64,000 nt of DNA from Adiantum capillus-veneris (Eukaryota > Streptophyta > Polypodiopsida > Polypodiales > Pteridaceae): positions 65,062,370 to 65,126,369 of the forward strand of contig CM043952.1 of assembly GCA_014529385.2 (NCBI GenBank). Direction: 5' to 3'. The position numbers were made by a program, and so were the translations under genes. The notes below the pieces were generated by a model. That model was not told the origin of the DNA and searched no databases. It was given only the letters and a program-made list of their open reading frames with translations. Within the stretch, counting starts at the first letter, position 1, and each line of letters begins with the position of its first letter. Below, piece after piece: positions 18,805 to 28,570 of this stretch.

Positions 18805-19078
18805 ATGTATTATAACAACCAAAGCAGGTGTTGCCCTTTAAAGCAACAGAATATGGGAGAACCACATGGAGTGGAGAGGCTAGTACAACCTCCACCTCCC
18901 GTGTTTCGACATGAAGAAAGAAGGTATGGGATGGAAAGAAGGATATTGCGGTTCAATGTGAATAGCGGCTTAGCTAGGTTAGAGCCTGTTTACAACCAAG
19001 AGGAAATGCAAGAAGAAGCTCCTCAACTAGAGACAGACTGTCACAAAAGCTGCGACAACAACCACTTGTTCAAACAAT
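18805..19078 (+). pseudogene. gag: Element B gag fragment up to the zinc knuckle
   Basis: Open from the ATG at 18805. Basic and Pro-rich, it ends in the first half of a zinc knuckle (CHKSCDNNHLFKQ) at the F insertion point; the missing Cys follows at 24043, past element F. Most of the 742-residue capsid region seen in A is absent between the leader and this piece, so gag was already shortened. NQEEMQEEAP resembles the NQEEQALVP end of A's capsid ORF. Confidence 0.65.
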
Positions 19079-19329
19079 TGTTAGGTTTAATGGCCATGTG
19101 GCCGACCGCCCATCCCTAACTGCTACTAACCCTAAGTGTATAGCTATACACTTGTGTGAGCCACTAACACTAAGTACAATGTGTATTGTGCCTTAGTGCA
19201 TAAGATAAAGAAAGAAAGGGGGCACATAGTGTGTGACGGCTCTCCCCCTCCAACCTGTGTGTGTGGCTATGGTGGTGTGTGTGCGCATTCATCTTCGTCT
19301 TCCGCTGTGCTCCCGGCTCCTCTCCTTCA
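19079..19329 (+). repeat. 5' LTR of element F
   Basis: 251 bp, TGTTAGG...CCTTCA. Four LTRs of this family lie within 5 kb (also 21248-21510 inverted, 23307-23568, 23775-24037). Confidence 0.95.
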
Positions 19330-19331
19330 TC

Positions 19332-19343
19332 TGGTATCAGAGC
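19332..19343 (+). promoter_or_regulatory. Primer binding site of element F
   Basis: TGGTATCAGAGC, exact initiator tRNA-Met complement, two bases after the LTR. Confidence 0.95.
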
Positions 19344-20428
19344 GGTTTCATTCCCAAAATCACTTCCACGTGCACGTACTTTCAAGAGTGCAAACAAGGT
19401 TCCAACTTCAACATCGGCAAATTCAGCATTCCAAGAGCGACTTTACCGCCCTTTCGGAGCCATTCGTGCCATCAGAAACCTCATTTGAGCTACGGTTCAT
19501 GAGCTGAATTTTTCAGTCCTCCTTTGTTAGTTTGTGTTGTAGAGCTTCCATTGCCAATTACAGGTACCATTGTTGCAGTCTCTTTCATCTACAAGAGTCC
19601 ACGGCTAATTCAGGAGTGTGTAGTCTCTTTTGGAGTGGCCTCATACACACACATAGAGTGGGACTTTGACGCATTGTCTTCTTTGACTACATGTACAGAG
19701 ACAGGTACATAGAGCAGCTTGGTTAGCTTTCTCTGTGCTTCTTGGCCTCGATCTCAGCTTCGGCTACAGCATCGACATCAACTCACAGGCTACAAGTTTT
19801 AGTGCTTGCGATATTATGGTTACAGTGGGAGCAGTTCTTTATGTGTACATGCATATGTTGGCACTTTTGACAGTGTTTGATCTCTTTTGATAGTAGTTTG
19901 ACTCCCCACAGGGATATTTCTTTGCATGCACATGCTTTTAACGCATGTTGAGCATTGTGATAGACTTGTATGTCTTTGTGGATACTACCATTGTACGCTT
20001 TTGTGGAGTCATCTTTTGGCTAGTACGGTAGTCCCAACCATTTTTGAGACTTGTCTATACGTTTTGCTGCATAACCTACATTGTTGAGGGTCAATTGTGT
20101 GAGGTTTTCATTGAGCTGGGGTATTCTCAAATGTGGAGATACCTTCGGTGATACCGGTAACTGGAGCATCCCTTATGAGGCCTTGCCAGAGGACATGTAT
20201 AGAGTGGTATAGGTGCTTTTGACGCTGAGTTGGCGGTCTATGGTCAGTTTGAGGGTTTATGCGCCTCAGTTGGTCTCTATACAGTGTGCTTTTGATAGGC
20301 ATTGCCCTCTTTTATTCTTTGTGAGTGACATACTTGGTCATTTTGTCTCGTATTTTGGTTGACATACTCCCAAATACAAAGGAGACTCTGCCGAAATTTT
20401 CCTAGAATCTTTTGGTAGTTTTGTTACC
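19344..20428 (+). other. Leader of element F
   Basis: About 1.1 kb between primer site and gag ATG. No coding frame with recognisable motifs was seen. Confidence 0.6.
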
Positions 20429-21247
20429 ATGTCTACTAGCAAAGACCGTGACATTTATGACGTAAAGAAGTTTGATGGCACTAATTTTCAGCTTTGGAAG
20501 AACTAAATGCATGATGTGCTTGTCCAAAAGAAGCAAAAGTTGCCTATTGCCTATACGGCTAGAATTGAAGATATGCACATGATTTAGTTTCAGCGGGAGG
20601 AGCTTGATGAGCTATGCAAGTCTACAATTAGATTGCACCTTGGTGAGTCGGTGTACTTTTCAGTGTTAGAATGCGAGACTGCTCATGCTTTATGGTAGAA
20701 ATTATGCGACACTTACAAAAAGGATATGCCTAGCAACAAGGTTTTCCTGATGCAAAAATTTTTCAACCATTGTATGAAGGAGTCAGCTAGTGTTGCCAGC
20801 CATATCGATGATTTTGATTCTTTTTTTGCCCAGATTTGTGCACAACGCATGACCATTGATGATGAGATGAAAGTAATCTTTTTACTTTGTTCGTTGCCAC
20901 CCTCTTGGGATATCTTTTGCACAGCTGTTAGTAACTTTGCTTCTAATGGTACACTAAAGTACGATGATGTTACTAGTGCACTTTTGTCAGAGGAGATGCG
21001 TCGGAAGACCATGACTAGCTCACATTATGGCTAAGCTCATTATGTGCAAAGGGATGATAAGCAACATAAGGGCCATTCTTCACAATGTGAGTCCAAGAAA
21101 GAGGGCAATAGAGATGCATCAAAAAGTAGATCAAAGTCTCGTGGTCACCGCAATGTTCAATGACATTATTGTGATAAGTTTGGTCACATAAAGAAGGATT
21201 GTTATGCTTGGAAGCGTGACAAAGAGAAGGGAAAATGTAAAAGCAGA
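20429..21247 (+). pseudogene. gag: Element F gag remnant
   Basis: From the ATG of MSTSKDRDIYDVKKFDGTNFQ the frame runs to the inverted insert with copia Gag motifs: FDGTNFQLWKN, STIRLHLGESVYFSVLE, and a zinc knuckle ending HYCDKFGHIKKDC. Stops interrupt it near 20505, 20584, 20697, 21032 and 21161. Most look like single transitions from CAA or TGG. The last one replaces the first Cys of the zinc knuckle. The section 20726-21034 is still open. The 3' end is cut at 21247 by an inverted F fragment. Confidence 0.85.
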
Positions 21248-21510
21248 TGAAGGAGAGGAGCCAGGAGCATAGCGGAAGAGGAAGATGAATGCGCGCACAC
21301 ACACACACACACCACCATATCCACACACACACAGGTTGGAGGGGGAGAGCCGTCACACATTGTGTGCCCCCTTTCTTTCTTTATCTTATGCACTAAGACA
21401 CAATACACATTGTACTTAGTGTAAGTGGCTCACACAAGTGTATAGCTGTACACTTAGGGTTACTAGCAGTTAGTGATGGGCGGTCGGCCACATGGCCATA
21501 AAACCTAACA
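21248..21510 (-). repeat. Inverted LTR of the F family
   Basis: 263 bp, reverse complement of the F LTR. Contains a short (AC)n run at about 21295-21312. Followed on the element side by the tract AAGTGGGAGAA (21511-21521). Confidence 0.93.
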
Positions 21511-21601
21511 TTCTCCCACTTGATGGCCAATGTGGGAGACCATAAGAATGGAAGAGAACCACTCTTCACCCAATGCCCATCAACTCACTACAATGCTAAA
21601 A

Positions 21602-22188
21602 CTAATGGCTGGAGAGACTTTTAGTGAGTGCATCTGATGTGTTCTTTGATGTAGGAATCTTCATTAAATCAAGGCTCTTGTTTGCCAGGCATTCACAGCT
21701 GAAGTGATAAAACACACCAGTGTGTTTTGTTCTGGAATGAAACACTGGATTGTTAGCCAAGGCAATAGCACTTTGAGTATCATAAGAACTGGTGTACACT
21801 GCTCCAATCCAAGATCTTTCACTAGGCGAGCAAGCCAAATAGCTTCTTTGCATCCCACTCTCAATGCAACATACTCTGCCTCTATGGTATAAATGGATGT
21901 ATAGTCTTGAAGAACAGATCTCCAAGAAATAGCAGAACCAGCAAATGTGTAAATGCAACCTATTGTTGATTTACGATTGTCAATAGAGCCTGCATAATCA
22001 CTATCTACAAATCTCTGAATGGATGACTCTCCATGACCATAGCATAAGTGTCTATCTGCAATGCTACTCAAGTATGTGAGAATCGACTTGAAAACATCCC
22101 AATGCTTTTTACCAGGGTTAGACATAAATCTGCTGACAACCCCCACTGCATGTAGAATGTCAGGTCTTGTAGCCACCATGGCATCCAT
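21602..22188 (-). pseudogene. pol: Copia RNase H remnant on the inverted F fragment
   Basis: Minus-strand copia RNase H with MVATRPDILHAVGVVSRFMSN, FVDSDYAGSIDNRKSTIG, IEAEYVALRVGCKEAIWL and the ending NTSDALTKSLSSH. The DSQSA motif region is shifted into another frame (21602-21958). It corresponds to 22990-23306 plus 23598-23719 of F and supplies the middle that F has lost. Confidence 0.85.
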
Positions 22189-22206
22189 GAGACTACCACA
22201 AGCTAA

Positions 22207-23306
22207 AACATGGAAGCTTGTTCCATTGCCAAAAGGTAGGAAAGCATTGCCTTGTAAATGGGTTTACAAGAAAAAGATTGACAATTACAAAGCTCATATA
22301 GTGGCCAAAGATTTCAAGCAAGATATTGTGTCGATTTCCAAGACATCTTTTCTCCAGTCATCAAGATGACCACACTAAGAATGTTGTTTGCTTTTGTTGC
22401 CACTGAAGATATGGAGCTTGATCAAATGGATGTCATTACAACTTCCTTACATGGTGATCTCAATGAAGAGATTTATATGTAGCAACCTAAAGGGTTTGTG
22501 CTGAAAGGCAAGGAACATTTGGTCTGTAAGCTTCTGAAAAGTCTCTATGGCTTGAAGCAATAATCTAGACAATGGTATCAAAAGTTTGATGTATTTATGC
22601 GTTCCCTAAGCTATAAGTGCAGTAACGAGGATCCATGTTGAGAATAAAACCCAATGTATAGATTATTATGCTTATCCTTTATGTAGATGACATGCTTATT
22701 GTTGGTCATTCCAAGAAGGACATTGCTGACTTGAAAACCAAGCTGAAAAGTCAATTTGACATGAAAGATTTGGGTGAATACAATCACATTTTAAGTATGC
22801 GCATTACTCGTGATCGTAAGAAGAGGTTTTTGTACCTTTCTCAAAAAGAATATGTTCACAAGGTTCTTGATCATTTCAACATGCAGAAGGGGAAGACTTC
22901 GAGTACTCCATTGTCTGCATATTTTAAACTTAGCAAGAACAATTGTTCCAAATCTTTCGAGAAAAAAGCTGCAATGGCTAAGGTTCCTTATGCTTCAGCT
23001 TCTGGTAGTCTCATGTATGCCATGGTGGCTACAAGACCTGACATTGCACATGCAATAGGAGTTGTCATCAGATTTATATCTAACCCTGGTAAAAAAGCAT
23101 TGGGATGTTGTCAAGTCGATTATCAGATACTTGAGTGGCACTGCAGATAGACAATTATGCTATGGTCACGGAGAATCATCCATTCAGGGATTTGTAGATG
23201 ATGATTATGCAGGATTTGTTGACAATTGTAAATCAACAATAGGTTGGATTTACACATTTGCTCGTTCTGCTATTTCTTGGAGATTTGTTCTTCAAGACTG
23301 TACAAG
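22207..23306 (+). pseudogene. pol: Element F reverse transcriptase and RNase H start
   Basis: Begins abruptly in RT at TWKLVPLPKGRKALPCKWVYKKK and continues with MELDQMDVITTSLHGDLNEEIYM, SLYGLKQ and the catalytic LILYVDDMLIVGHSKKDIADL (22668 on). RNase H starts at VATRPDIAHAIGVV and breaks off at RFVLQDCTS, where an LTR is inserted. Stops and frameshifts occur at 22366, 22481, 22561 and near 23100. Reads as one copia RT broken in several places; not functional. Confidence 0.88.
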
Positions 23307-23582
23307 TGTTAGGTTTAACGACCATGTTGTCGACCGCCCATCACTAACTGCTACTACTAACCCTAAGTGTACATCTATACACTTGTGTGGTCCACTAACA
23401 CTGAGTACAATGTGTATCGTGCCTTAGTGCATAAGAAAAGAAAGAAAAGGGGGCACACAATGTGTGACGGCTCTCCCCCTCCAACCTGTGTGTGTGGCTA
23501 TGGTGGTATGTGTGTGTGTGTGTGCATTCATCTTTCGCTTCCACTGTGCTCCCGGCTCCTCTCCTTCATCTGGTATCAAAGC
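23307..23582 (+). repeat. Extra F-family LTR plus primer site inside RNase H
   Basis: 262-bp LTR (23307-23568) followed by TGGTATCAAAGC (23571-23582). A solo LTR would not keep a primer site, so this is the 5' edge of another copy whose interior has been lost. About 90 RNase H codons are missing at this point. No matching TSD. Confidence 0.85.
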
Positions 23583-23597
23583 AAAATACATTAATGT

Positions 23598-23719
23598 GTG
23601 TTATCAGAGCCTTGATTTAGTGAAGTTTCCTACATCAAAGAACACAACGAATGCACTCACTAAAAGTCTCTCCAGCCATCAGTTTCAGCACTGTCGTGAG
23701 TTGATGGGCATTGGGTGAA
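23598..23719 (+). pseudogene. pol: Element F RNase H tail
   Basis: Short open piece reading SLDLVKFPTSKNTTNALTKSLSSHQF and ending at a TGA at 23717. It matches the C-terminus of the inverted copy and completes F before the polypurine tract. Confidence 0.85.
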
Positions 23720-23763
23720 GAGTGGTTCTCTTACAATTCTTATGGTCTCCCACTTTGGCCATC

Positions 23764-23774
23764 AAGTGGGAGAA
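23764..23774 (+). promoter_or_regulatory. Polypurine tract of element F
   Basis: AAGTGGGAGAA directly before the 3' LTR; the same tract precedes the inverted LTR. Confidence 0.85.
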
Positions 23775-24037
23775 TGTTAGGTTTTATGGCCATGTGGCTG
23801 ACCGCCCATCACTAACTGCTACTAACCCTAAGTGTACAACTATACACTTGTGTGAGCCACTAACAATAAGTACAATGTGTATTGTGCCTTAGTTCATAAG
23901 ATAAAGAAAGAAAGGGGGCACACAGTGTGTGACGGCTCTCCCCCTCCAACCTGTGTGTGTGGCTATGGTGGTGGGTGTGTGAGTGTGTGTGCGCATTCAT
24001 CTTTCACTTCTGCTGTGCTTCCGGCTCCTCTCCTTCA
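23775..24037 (+). repeat. 3' LTR of element F
   Basis: 263 bp, ends CCTTCA, followed by the TSD ACAAT. Confidence 0.95.
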
Positions 24038-24482
24038 ACAATGTCCTCAGTGGAGATCACTCAAGTAAATGCTTATTGTTTTGATTGTGGCATCATTCAC
24101 TTGATCCCGATTGTCCAAAAAATCCAAACCAAATCAAAAAGATCACAACGAATGTCTCATGTATCGTTCAACTACCCAGTAGCTCAAAAAATGAAAACAT
24201 CGTACCAGTTCAAGTAGTTACGAGAGAGCAAGCTCAAAAGGAAGCTTATGAGAACCCAAAGACAAAAAATAAATAAATGATGCAAGACGAGAGACAGATG
24301 ATGAGTCAAAGACCTATGCACCTTGTCTAAAAATCAAGAGCAAACAGAATAGTTGGAAAGCTAGAAAGGCTAGGACAAAGGCACGTAGGGAATGAGAGCA
24401 AAAATCTCTAGCTGAGGATCTTACCCAAGCTAACGAGAAGATAAGACAACATAAGGAAACAGTTGCAGCTTCTCTTATGTAG
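24038..24482 (+). pseudogene. gag: Element B gag, C-terminal part
   Basis: Resumes the zinc knuckle after element F (QCPQW...) and continues with a second knuckle (NAYCFDCGIIH), then PVQVVTREQAQKEA, matching PTQVVTRAQAKKTT of element A. A frameshift falls after the His of the second knuckle. A TAA at 24274 and another frameshift follow, and a Lys/Glu-rich helix ends at a TAG (24480-24482). That stop lies within two codons of where element A has its TGA. Confidence 0.75.
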
Positions 24483-24995
24483 ACGTCTCAACCTCCCAAA
24501 GAACCATCCATGAAAGAGAAATCGAGAAGTGCTAGTTGAAGAGGATCAGTATTGGTCGATAAGGTTAATGAGCCATTAGATGCCATCTTAAAAGCCTATG
24601 ACACACGGCTCAAAAAAACCAAACCCAAGAACAGAAGTGGATGACATATCCATATGAGGAACTAGAAAAGAAAAGGCCTGAAAATGATTCAAACAGGCCA
24701 AACTTTACTAGAACCACCTGTTAAAATACTCGAGGATGTGATCCTTGTCCCACCTACACAAGTAATCCCACCAAATCAAGAAATAAAAGAGCTAGATCCC
24801 AGTAACAAGCACAGACCAAAGCTCAAGGACCGAGCATTAGAACTAAGGATAGTGTTGAATACCACGGACAACTCTTTCAAGGGATTTAACCTAGCTATAC
24901 CAGAGGGTTGTAAAGAAATAGATGGTCTTGACAAACTCTGGAAACAAGTCAAAGAGGCCAATGAAGCCAGTGAGCTAAGCAAACGAGTAAACTAG
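24483..24995 (+). pseudogene. Element B ORF2 homolog
   Basis: Matches ORF2 of element A: GSVLVDKVNEPLDAILKAYD near the start, LLEPP in the middle and LWKQVKEANEASELSKRVN at the end, closed by a TAG at 24993-24995 where A also has a TAG. Extra stops at about 24535 and 24642 and a frameshift break the first half; 24684-24995 is open. No known domain. Confidence 0.7.
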
Positions 24996-25054
24996 ACTGG
25001 TGATGAAAGAGGAGTGTTTCTTTCACCAATAGAGGAATCTGAGCCGGATCTCAG

Positions 25055-26400
25055 ATGAATCTAAAAGTGCAATCGTATTGGGGAGACAAAGGATTTGTAC
25101 AGTCTGTGGACAGTCAATCCCATTTTCCAAGGACACTAACATCCTATACGGGAGAGCACGAGGCCAAGTCAGATGCTATTGCAGTGCCATCACAGAGACT
25201 ATCTTTTAGCAAGGTCATTGATTCAAAAGATATAATAGATATTCTATCTATCCCAGTCATCTGTACGATAACATTAGCCGAGTTGCTCAAAATAAGACCA
25301 AACATGTGGACTACTGTGGGAAAATACCTAGAGAAATGTGGCATAAAAAACCCAATGACTCAAATTGAGGAAGGGATTAAAGAGCTTGAAATGCCTCGGC
25401 TAAACACTAGGTGAGTGCCATTAAACAAGGTAGGCGAGTACTATGAGGGAGAGAGTGAGAACACCACTCTTCCTGTGGAATTTCAAAGTGTAAAAACCAG
25501 GGCAATCCTTGATAGTGGAGCTGGTGTTGCCATCGCAACAAAAGAAATCTAGAAAGAATGGGGAAAACTAGCAATGAGGGCTACCGGGATGAAACTCCAA
25601 CTTGCAGAGACAAACACATGGAAAAGCCTCTAGGACTGCTAGAAAAAGTAGTTGTTACTTCTTGTGGCATTGAATATGAACACGCCTTTTCTATTGTTGA
25701 AGTTTGGCAATAAGAAAAACTATGAAATCATTCTAAAAAGGCCATTCATGCAACAATTGAAAATGATCCAAGATTGGGGTTATGACCATATCTACCTAAG
25801 ACACATGGAAACCACAATGAGGATAAACTTGAAGGACCATAGATACATGGAGGTGATGAGAACACCAATTTATTGTGGATTTTGATCCAGCGGTTGCAGA
25901 TTTTGATTCAGCTACAATAACTGGATCAAAACTTCCAGCATGGTTAGGTAAGCCTAAACAACTTTGGATGTGTGGAGCTTCACAATGCAAAAGCTTAAAG
26001 CAAGAGGAATGTATCCTAGAAAGGGCGATCAAAGATAAGGATTATATCCTTTCTTGAAGAAGCATTAGAGCCACTAGAATGGGAACACATTTTAACTACT
26101 CTAGATGTGTGCGCTATTCAAGACAATCCAGCAATGAAGTTTTGTGATAAATATGGCTATGATGTCGTTCCTTAAGTTTGCAGTGAGTGTGATCCAGAAA
26201 AACAAAGAGAACCAGGCATCAACAAGTTCATGAAATGAAAATCAAACAAAGGAACATCGTGAATCAAAAGACGAAGAAGAAGACAAGTTCTTTGATTTCG
26301 TAGAACACTTGGAGCTTCAAGAAGATACCGACAACGAAAATCCAAAAAACCCAGTAGGTGACATGAACGACACTTTAACTAATGCATGATTTTATGATTG
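25055..26400 (+). pseudogene. pol: Element B protease region
   Basis: Starts with VQSYWGDKGFVQSV and the ITLAELLKIRPNMWTTVGKYLEK block of A's pol N-terminus. Then comes a retropepsin-like domain with RAILDSGAGVAIATKEI (about 25498-25550) and a matching flap region (ILKRPFMQQLKMIQDWGYDHIYL). The segment equivalent to A's THILATLDVCAI follows at about 26090. Stops at 25412, 25551 and later, plus frameshifts, inactivate it. Where A continues into a linker and RT, B continues into unmatched sequence and a foldback element. Confidence 0.82.
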
Positions 26401-26570
26401 TCCAGGTCAAAGACCCAAGAACCAATGTCATTGCTGCAAGAATAAAGTGCATCAAAAGTGGATTCCAAAATCCCTGATGGTGACGCAATCGCAACAAGAA
26501 TCCTCATGCATGGATCCTATCCAGGAAGAAAAAACTCAGTGAAGAAGAACACAACCATGTCACGAGCTAC

Positions 26571-27035
26571 ATTAGGGAAAATTTGGACTCTCAAAGGGGC
26601 CCTGTAAGGACTTTGACTTTCTCTCTCTTGTCCAAAACAAGCACACGGTAAAAATTTTACAAATGAAATCAAATTTTGTCGGATCTTTTGGATTTAGAAT
26701 GTACTCATTGAGATCATCCATTGATTTATAGCATGCCATCAGATTCCTTATATTCTAGAAGATTCCATTTTTTGATGTGACAACTCTGTCTTATAAATGG
26801 AATCTCTCTCCACCTTTCAGTTTCAGTGGGGAGGCCATAACTTCTACAAATCAAGTCCAAATTTGTCAAAGTTTGGGGATTTAGAACCTAATTTCTAAGA
26901 TCTTTCCAATGATATGTTGGTCAATAGGGTTTTGATAAAGCATTCTTCGACATCATCGGGTTGCACACTTTGGACAAGAGAGACAAAGTCAAACATCCTT
27001 ATAGGGCCCCTTTGAGAGTCCAAATTTTCCCTAAT
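26571..27035. mobile_element. Foldback element inside element B
   Basis: Inverted arms of about 65 bp (26571-26636 and 26969-27035), starting ATTAGGGAAAATTTGGACTC and differing at only a few positions, enclose about 330 bp. The interior holds a diverged direct repeat near 26665-26730 and 26848-26915. There is no coding capacity. No clean TSD was found. It resembles a MITE or foldback element. Confidence 0.8.
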
Positions 27036-27141
27036 GACAACGCTCTAATCAATTGGCTAGAAAATCCCCTCTAGAAAAACAACAATTAAAGAGAAAACAG
27101 ATAGTAACTTTCCATAACCAGCCAAAAACCACAAAGGAAAA

Positions 27142-27780
27142 GTGCCAAAATTCAACCTTATTGAAAATAGTAGCAACAATGATGATTCTTATGACATTTT
27201 CTACCAAGAACTCATGTCATTACTATCACTAGCAACTTCCGTAACAACCATGGAATGCAAAAAGCAAAGAACAACAAGTCAAAGCCAAAAAGTTCAACAA
27301 ATTTGGATACTAAAGAGCCAGCTTGGAGAAAAGCAGGTATGGAGCAAGAAGATGAAGATCTATGATGAAAAATCACAAGATCCAACACCAAAAGTAAAAC
27401 AATTAAAGTGTGCAAGAATGGCTAAGAAAATCACAAAGTCTCAAGCTTTCGCAACTTAGATTTGAGTTCCAAAGAAGCTGACTCAAGCACAAAGAGGTCA
27501 TGAGTTTATTTGGATTCCAAAACGGTTAAAGTATCAACTCCCAAAGTTTGAATCCCATCACCAACCAAGCATACAAGTGCTGAAGCAAAGGCAACTGCTA
27601 ACCCACACGAAGACAAGGTGGATCCCAAAGAAGTCTCTTCAAACACAAAGGAGCAGGGACAAGTATGGGATCCCAAATGAGCATCATCAACAAAACAACC
27701 AGTAATCACAAAGAAGCAGGTCCCAAAGAAAACCAATAGTCTACTATCACCGCACCACCACTTGAATTCTTTCAATTCCT
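27142..27780 (+). pseudogene. Element B tail with IWxPK motifs
   Basis: The open piece 27142-27459 contains VQQIWILK and KQVWSKK. In the following broken frame, FIWIPKRLK (about 27507) and TRWIPKKSLQ (about 27610) occur, giving a motif array like the one at the end of element A. Surroundings are Lys/Gln/Ser-rich. It lies between the protease region and the polypurine tract, so it is the last coding part of B. Function unknown. Confidence 0.6.
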
Positions 27781-28202
27781 CCTACAATTACAGTACAGTT
27801 AGAAGAGACCAAGTAGCTCACTTCACCATAGCATGCTGCACAAGGCTTATGGATCACGAGATAGTGGATGCAAAGGAAAATCTCCAAAGAAAATAACCAA
27901 AAGCAACCAAAAAGCTAACAGTGACAAATGCAACTTTGATCACCTTGATGCAGGACAAAGAAGTCCCCAATGAAGAAGAGTAGACACAAAAGGCAAACAA
28001 TTGAAGACTCAAAGCTATAAGTCATTCCTGAAGTTATACTAAGGCTGACAAGCACTAAACATCAAAAGACATTTTAGTAAGGAATGTACACAGGCATACA
28101 AAAGACAATGTATAAGCAGTGGAGCAAACAAAAGCAAAAGCAAAAACAAAAACAAGACCACATCGACATTGAAAATTAGGTCAGGTGAGGGATGACATGA
28201 AT

Positions 28203-28216
28203 TTGGAGGGGGGGAG
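28203..28216 (+). promoter_or_regulatory. Polypurine tract of element B
   Basis: TTGGAGGGGGGGAG directly followed by TGTTGACCC, a normal LTR start. Confidence 0.8.
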
Positions 28217-28570
28217 TGTTGACCCAAGGGTCAATAGTACGTCATAACTCAATTTTCATACCAAAGCCTTATTTTTTGAGATTTATGAAATGATGCAGAT
28301 TATGGTTAAAAACATCATTTGTAATGAGTAGCTATTCTAGTTACAGGAGCCGGGGTGCAATGGAATTTCCAGATTGTAAATACAAATCCGTATGACCCAT
28401 TGAACTCTATTTTTGGTTTAACCTATGGTAGCCTTAGTATATAACGTGCCTATGTCATTTTGTAAAGAGAACTTTATCATAATCAAGTTTTGTGATGCCA
28501 TCGACTTTGTGTGAGAGAGAAAGAGAGAGAGTGTGAACTTCATCTTGATGCTACTTCTTGCTCGTTCATG
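28217..28570 (+). repeat. 3' LTR of element B, end uncertain
   Basis: Starts TGTTGACCC after the polypurine tract. A TATA-like AGTATATAAC lies at about 28437. The 3' end is a guess because no second copy is present. Confidence 0.5.

Larger units (their letters stand above)
21248..22204 (-). mobile_element. Inverted 3' fragment of a second F-family copy
   Basis: Minus-strand 3' LTR (21248-21510), polypurine tract and most of RNase H, ending abruptly near 22204 where plus-strand RT sequence begins. It sits between F's gag and RT. It looks like a truncated inverted insertion or a rearrangement that also removed protease and integrase. Confidence 0.85.
19079..24037 (+). mobile_element. Element F: copia retrotransposon inserted in B gag
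   Basis: Outer LTRs at 19079-19329 and 23775-24037 are flanked by a perfect 5-bp TSD, ACAAT (19074-19078 and 24038-24042). Joining the flanks restores the B zinc knuckle. Inside are the primer site, gag, an inverted 3' piece of another F copy (21248 to about 22204), RT and RNase H in plus orientation, and an extra LTR with primer site (23307-23582). Protease and integrase are absent. Stops are frequent. Confidence 0.93.
18433..28570 (+). mobile_element. Element B: RT-less gypsy relative of A, split by element F
   Basis: Parts in order: leader (18433-18804), gag start and first zinc knuckle (18805-19078), inserted element F (19079-24037), rest of gag (24038-24482), ORF2 (24483-24995), protease region (25055-26400), a foldback insert (26571-27035), an IWxPK tail (27142-27780), polypurine tract and 3' LTR (28217 on). 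Each coding part aligns by eye with element A in the same order, but RT, RNase H and integrase are absent. The 5' LTR is missing because the left end meets element E. The 3' end is approximate. Confidence 0.8.

Noticed and set aside
21015-21408. Minus-strand Cys/Val-rich ORFs resembling each other and those at 19181-19507 and 23367-23594
   Set aside because: All lie in copies of the F LTR; similarity is that of the LTR, not of a protein family.
19079-21510. Outer LTR (plus) and inner LTR (minus) as terminal inverted repeats of a DNA transposon
   Set aside because: Primer site, gag and TSD ACAAT at 19074 and 24038 show that the plus-strand LTR pairs with 23775-24037.
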